DNA of 64,000 bases, taken from contig OU612073.1 of assembly GCA_914767715.1 (NCBI GenBank), forward strand, positions 2,356,001-2,420,000, read 5' to 3'. The position numbers were made by a program, and so were the translations under genes. Position 1 is the stretch's first letter. Each line of letters begins with the position of its first letter. Source of the DNA: Membranipora membranacea. Taxonomy: Eukaryota; Bryozoa; Gymnolaemata; Cheilostomatida; Membraniporidae. Below are positions 58,940-64,000 of this stretch, piece after piece. A model generated the notes under the pieces. It was not told where the DNA came from. It did no database searches and saw nothing but the letters and a program-made list of their open reading frames with translations.

Positions 58940-61900
58940 CTAAAATACAAAAAAATCTGCAATCAAAAGGAGTCATTTCTTGTATCTAGGCCTATCTACT
59001 TTTTTCCCAAATTAACAAGACGAATAATTAAACCAGAGTTATACTCTAGAGAGCTAGTACCGCTACAACACTTGAATACACCATTCTATTGATGAAGATT
59101 TACATTTGAGAAACTTTTGCAATTGTGTGGAAGCTGGCAATGGTCTAGTTTCTCTCAGTAACCAATTTCTCTACTCTCCAACTACAGACCACTATAACCA
59201 ATGGTTGTCAGTGGTTGACCTTGAATTAAGGCGAAGTACATGCTTGCAACTCAAAGAGCCCACACATGTAATATTATATGCAATCCGCCCCCCTCCCCGA
59301 TCACTGCTTATTATAATGAAATGACCACTGTGACGCAGTTGAGACTCTGTACAGCCAACAAATCATTTGAATTCAATACCATTGGCAAAAGGCAAGGTCT
59401 GCACTGGTTTCCTTCCTCTGGTGATCGGGGTTGGTATATTCCTTATTACATTATAGACCAGGGAATATTTCAATTAGCATGAGCTGTGCTTTGTAAACCA
59501 AAAGATCATTACAACTTAAATGCTCAATATCCTCGCTCCTTAGATAAATTTGTTCGCAAATAGCTCACACAAGAGTGAGCATAGTTCAATTGATTAGTGG
59601 CCAATTCTCGAACGAAGCTAAAAGCAGGTCTCGCCTACTAAGCTAGATGATGATGTACCACTTGGTCTTATATGCGCATGCTTGATCAGTAAATAAAGTG
59701 TATACTAATATGTATATAGTTTTGCTGTTTGTATTTAAGGGTGACCCCACCAGTCTCAGACAGTTGGGAATGGTTGACATAAAGCAATAATGATCCGTCA
59801 GTTGCGCCGAGGCAAAGCCTATGCACACACTTTATACAAATACAAGACCCAGCCTACATAGGCTGTAGTGTAGTTGTAGTAAAGAGAGGGGGCATTTCCA
59901 TACAATGTAAAGTATGTAGGCCTACATGTAGCCATAGTAGATTAGCAATAACAGTTCTAGACAATTAGTTGCACGAGAGTTGCCCACCTAAACATGCCAC
60001 CACCAACAAACAACATGTATGAGTCTTCCCCCCCCCTCTTACAACTCTTAGGAGTCCTTCTCCTTGCTTGATATTACACTGCACATGTACATTGGACTGG
60101 TACCATTGGTAAACTACAGAAAGCTACTAGTAGTGATAGTAACTAACAGTTACTAGCTAGACTTCTTAGTTAGTCTACTCATTTTTCACTCACAACTGAG
60201 TAGTAGAATAGTAGTGTACCAAATATAAATAACATTTATTTACCTGACTGAGAGCTACAACAAATTGATTCAATCAAGTCCATTCACAGCTGTTCTAATT
60301 TCATTCTTCTTCTTCTTGTGAAGCTGAGTTGGCTCATCATCTCTTCATCGTGGTCTTATGTGTCTGTGAAGTAACTGATTGGTGCCACTGAGTCTGACTG
60401 CTGTTCAGAAAGTTGACTACTAGCAATATCGATAGCTAACTCAGTGTTCCCCAACACAGATGTTGTAATCAGTATGAAGTTATTGAACAGGCCAATAAGA
60501 AAAAAGTAAGATGTAATGGGCCAATCATATCAAAGCCTGTGAAAATTCGAAGAGAGAGGGCAACTCTTCATTTTGGAAGGGTTTAACGTGAGAGGGCAAC
60601 TCCGAACCAGTTACCTTATTACCCTGGAGTATTATTGTCTTTTCTCAACAATTTTGCTAATTTTTCTGATTTGCCGCTGCATGTTACTCCTTGCTAATAA
60701 CTCTCTGCTGCACCTCTCCTTACATTCTGACCATGAGTGATTCTCTCCAACACGAGGTAAATATAACTCCAATTGCTTCTGGGAAATTGAGGTTTTAATT
60801 TAGAAATCAAACTAATTAACTTGGATTGGACTGCGCAGACATTACTTACTTACTTACTTACTTCAATCAATCAATGACAGCAGGGAGAATGACAGTGACA
60901 GCTAGTGACAATCAAAACAAATGGTCTGCTCTGCTGGTGTTGACAGTATATATTAATAAATTGTAATGACAAATGACAATATTTCCATGCCCTCTCTGTT
61001 TGACATATTAAGTGTACATACATACATACATACATACATACATACATACATACATACATACATACATACATACATACATACATACATACATACATACATA
61101 CATACATACATACATACATACATACATACATACATACATACATACATACATACATACATACATACATACATACATACATACATACATACATACATACATA
61201 CATACATACATACATACATACATACATACATACATACTTGACATGTTGTTTGTCTACTTTTTTTTCTAATCTGCATTGAATGTACATGGCCTGATAGTTT
61301 AGGTCTATGTGATTATGATGATCAGAATGGTTGGTGACTGATTTGTCTCGGCAACCTGAGCTACCATTTCAATAGAAGACACAGCATGGAGGATCCATAG
61401 TGCTCAAATATTATTCATTAGAGAAATGGTATGTAACTACTTTATCAAGATACATATAAATTTGATGTCAGTTGCTAGAATGACAATCTATTGACCCGGG
61501 ATAAAGTGAAGATGTCAGACATTCTATGGATGCATGTGAGCCAAGTCACGCATATACAGTCCAGCTAGTTAGTTTAGGCCTGTTAGCCTGAGCTGAGGGT
61601 TCCTTTTTAATTTGGTTCTAGTTTGAACAGTTGTATATTGAGCCAGCCATTAAAACATCAACATTTTATAAGGCAATTTTAATGATTGGGGAACCAACAA
61701 TAGTTTATTAGTAGGTTTATAGCTTCTTCACATTTTGTCAAGATAATGGCAGATTTTTTCTCACCTGTTAGGCTTTTGTGGCAGGTGTATAGAATATCAT
61801 TTTATTAGATTACATGCTCCATGCAAGCAAAATAATTTTATATTACTATAATTTAAAAAAAATTGGCAATGCTCAAAACAGAGAACATATCTACACAGTG

Positions 61901-62212
61901 CCCAGCCGGCAAGGTTTAGCCAGCAACCTTCTGTAGAGGTTGCCAATGGGCAGCTTTATTGTGGGCCAATATCCTCTGACATCACCTGTCTTTGATAGGT
62001 ATGCCAGAGGGAGCCAGATATCCCAATTTCCCAGCAACAGATATAATTGGTTGTAGATGTTTCTGCTTTTATACTCTATTTTCTTGCCATTTGCGGTTGC
62101 AGAAATAACCTTTCTGGACTGACAACACATAGCCAACACTCAAATATTAATGTATTTACCATCTATTAGTATGGCTCCAGCATGAGAACAGTTTACTCCC
62201 CATTGTTTTCGA
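58940..62212. other. Non-coding, simple repeats only
   Basis: Holds the second copy of the dispersed repeat (60108-60216), the (TACA)n tract, and a short frame at 60733-60756 (MSDSLQHE before GTAAAT) that might be a first exon but has no support. Nothing else is recognised. Confidence 0.45.
61015..61237. repeat. (TACA)n microsatellite, ~56 units
   Basis: A pure 4-bp repeat over about 223 bp. Its length in this assembly is probably approximate. The translations on both strands are artefacts of the repeat. Confidence 0.95.
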
Positions 62213-63678
62213 CAGGGCTCTCAACCACTCAGGTTTAGCCCGAGTTACTCAGATTTTTGGTTTAACTCAGGCTACTCAGGGGATTTGAGAATGTAAGCTA
62301 AAAACTCAGATTTTGCTCGTTGGCAGAGATGAATAATATATAAATAATGCTAAATGTTGCCTTACAATAATTTATGCCTTATTATTAATGAATGATCAGG
62401 TATTAGATTCTAGTTGTGATAAGCTATGTAAATAATACTGCACTGCCTAAACTAATAATACCAAAGATTATAAATACTCTCACTGCGCTGCCTATTCAAG
62501 TCATTTATGTGAAATCGATATGGCTAAATTCCAATTTGCATTTGAGAATGCTTTTAAAATTTAGCTTGTAACGAACTTGACATGATTGAATGAATCTAGT
62601 CTCTAATTTGAATACACTAATAATAATAAATTCTATTTATGAAACGCTTAATAAAATTGTTTAAAAACAATGGTTTCTAAGCGTTATAGAATATCGACAC
62701 TTTACACCCAGACCCCCACTGAGATGAATAATAAAGATAACATCAAACTTTTGCATGAGAATAATGTGTGGTATTTGTTGTAGGTATTTCATTTCATTTG
62801 TGATAAGCTATGGTCTTATTGAACTGCCAATCCCAGTGATTTGCGAAATAGATTATTATGTCTAAATAGAAGTTTAGACATGCTAAAAAAGTGATTTTGC
62901 AGGTGAACCGGATAAATCCAGGCAATGATTTCAATAGCATCAAATTACATTGATTATGGCTTTCTACCCTGGCGCCTCGACTCGTCAGCCTTTAAATCAA
63001 TATTTCTACAACCATCATATTTTAACATCATGGGGATACATTTTCGCCTGTGGCGACGGCCTTGGTTAGTCCATATGAATTGGTTCATCTGGATCAAATC
63101 TAAAATTGTTTACGATTTTATGTTTACAAGTAATGCTCTAGGTTTTTATTGATTTACTTGCTATCACAAACATGAAATGTTGCGAGAAAAGGAAGCATAT
63201 ACTTTGTCAATAAAGGAGCTTGTTGCTAGAGTATGGAACTTGCATTTGAGGGCATCGCTCTAAAAAAATTGTGTTCGATGTGATGCTCATCAGCAAAACA
63301 GCACAATAATATCAAGGTCGCCTACGTCAAGCCTCAAATTCTTGGCAACATTAAAAACTTTCCTTAGTAATTTCTTGTCTATGGTACATATGCTCATATG
63401 CAAAACAGGCAGACAGTACATCAAGAGGGAAACCTTTGAACATCATGAAAGCTAATGGCTTTGAACTTAGATGCAACATAATTTTAACAACATACATTCT
63501 TTGACTTGCTTTGCCAGCTATTCTTTGCACATAATCTTCAAATATCAGGGAATATTGTGCCATCTCAGGCGTACCCTCAGCTGTTTATGCTCAGGGTGTT
63601 TTACACCTTTAAAATACCACTATATGACATGCTAATATCAAAACTCAGGATTCGAATCATCCCAGGTTGAGAGCCCTG
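62213..63678. mobile_element. hAT-like element, 1.47 kb
   Basis: Ends CAGGGCTCTCAACC and its exact inverse. Flanks GTTTTCGA (62205-62212) and GGTTTCGA (63679-63686) form an 8-bp duplication with one mismatch. No frame longer than 75 residues lies inside, so it is a non-autonomous or decayed hAT element. Confidence 0.8.
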
Positions 63679-64000
63679 GGTTTCGATGGTACAAATTTAC
63701 TGCAGTACCAATCCTAGAGGTCTAGGCTGAGTGTAAAAATGGTTGTCACGGTTAGGTCGATGTAATTTGCTGACCAATGTAGCATTTGTCTCCCCTAGCG
63801 AAGTGCTTGTTTTTGAGAATGCTTTACATCCAGACACCAAGTAATCAAATAAGACATGAGCATCCTCAATTAATTCCTGTAAACCAGTATCACATCCAAG
63901 AAATTTGAAATAGGCAAATAATACAATATGTCACATACCATTGTATGTGACATATTGTTGGTTATTTGTTAGGTCATCTCTATGATTATATAACTTAATT

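Noticed and set aside
60871-61287. YVCM / YIHT repeat proteins
   Set aside because: Translations of the (TACA)n microsatellite.
63351-63563. Fragment of a LINE reverse transcriptase
   Set aside because: A faint resemblance only (ASQRMYVVK). No catalytic motif, and it lies inside the hAT-like element.
1-64000. CRISPR arrays, operons or bacterial promoters
   Set aside because: The window is intron-bearing eukaryotic DNA, and the direct repeats present are LTRs, exon cassettes or satellites.

Overview
This is AT-rich eukaryotic, almost certainly metazoan, DNA. Genes are split by many GT-AG introns, transposon relics and simple repeats are abundant, and there are no operons. The domain mix (leucine-rich repeats, Roc-COR GTPase and a complete caspase in one polypeptide) plus moderately short introns suggest an early-branching animal such as a sponge. 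The species cannot be fixed from the sequence alone.

The centre of the window is a tandem pair of minus-strand genes, copy A (exons from 26232 down to 10343) and copy B (42577 down to 31060). I assembled both by hand from splice sites and reading phase. Copy A gives an uninterrupted 15-exon frame of about 1428 residues. Its domain order is an N-terminal MGSCLS lipidation motif, an acidic spacer, a short conserved exon, four double-LRR exons, Roc GTPase, COR, a linker, then caspase p20 (His-Gly and QACAG) and p10. Copy B has the same plan in 16 exons but carries a 1-bp deletion in the p10 exon. The LRR-Roc-COR halves, including introns, are nearly identical between the copies, while the caspase halves and their introns have diverged strongly. 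The switch falls at the end of the Roc-COR exon. I infer a membrane-attached sensor/GTPase coupled directly to a protease, plausibly for cell death or defence.

The intron of copy A between the last LRR exon and the Roc exon contains a young 5.56-kb LTR retrotransposon (16994-22554). Its 328-bp LTRs look identical. It encodes a Gag/Env-like fusion ORF followed by an integrase C-terminal remnant, and it has no protease, reverse transcriptase or integrase core. Copy B preserves the empty (TA)n target site.

The flanks hold few or no recognisable genes. Region 1-4350 is a diverged tandem duplication of non-coding DNA, one half of which carries a MITE with a tRNA-like insert. Region 29.97-31.06 kb separates the two genes. 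From 44.76 kb to the end I see only repeats: tandem units with tRNA-like segments, a TTAA-flanked element with a second element nested in it, a perfect 69-bp palindrome, a (TACA)n tract and hAT-like elements. There are also isolated candidate exons of unknown genes near 5.4 kb and 57.9-58.9 kb.
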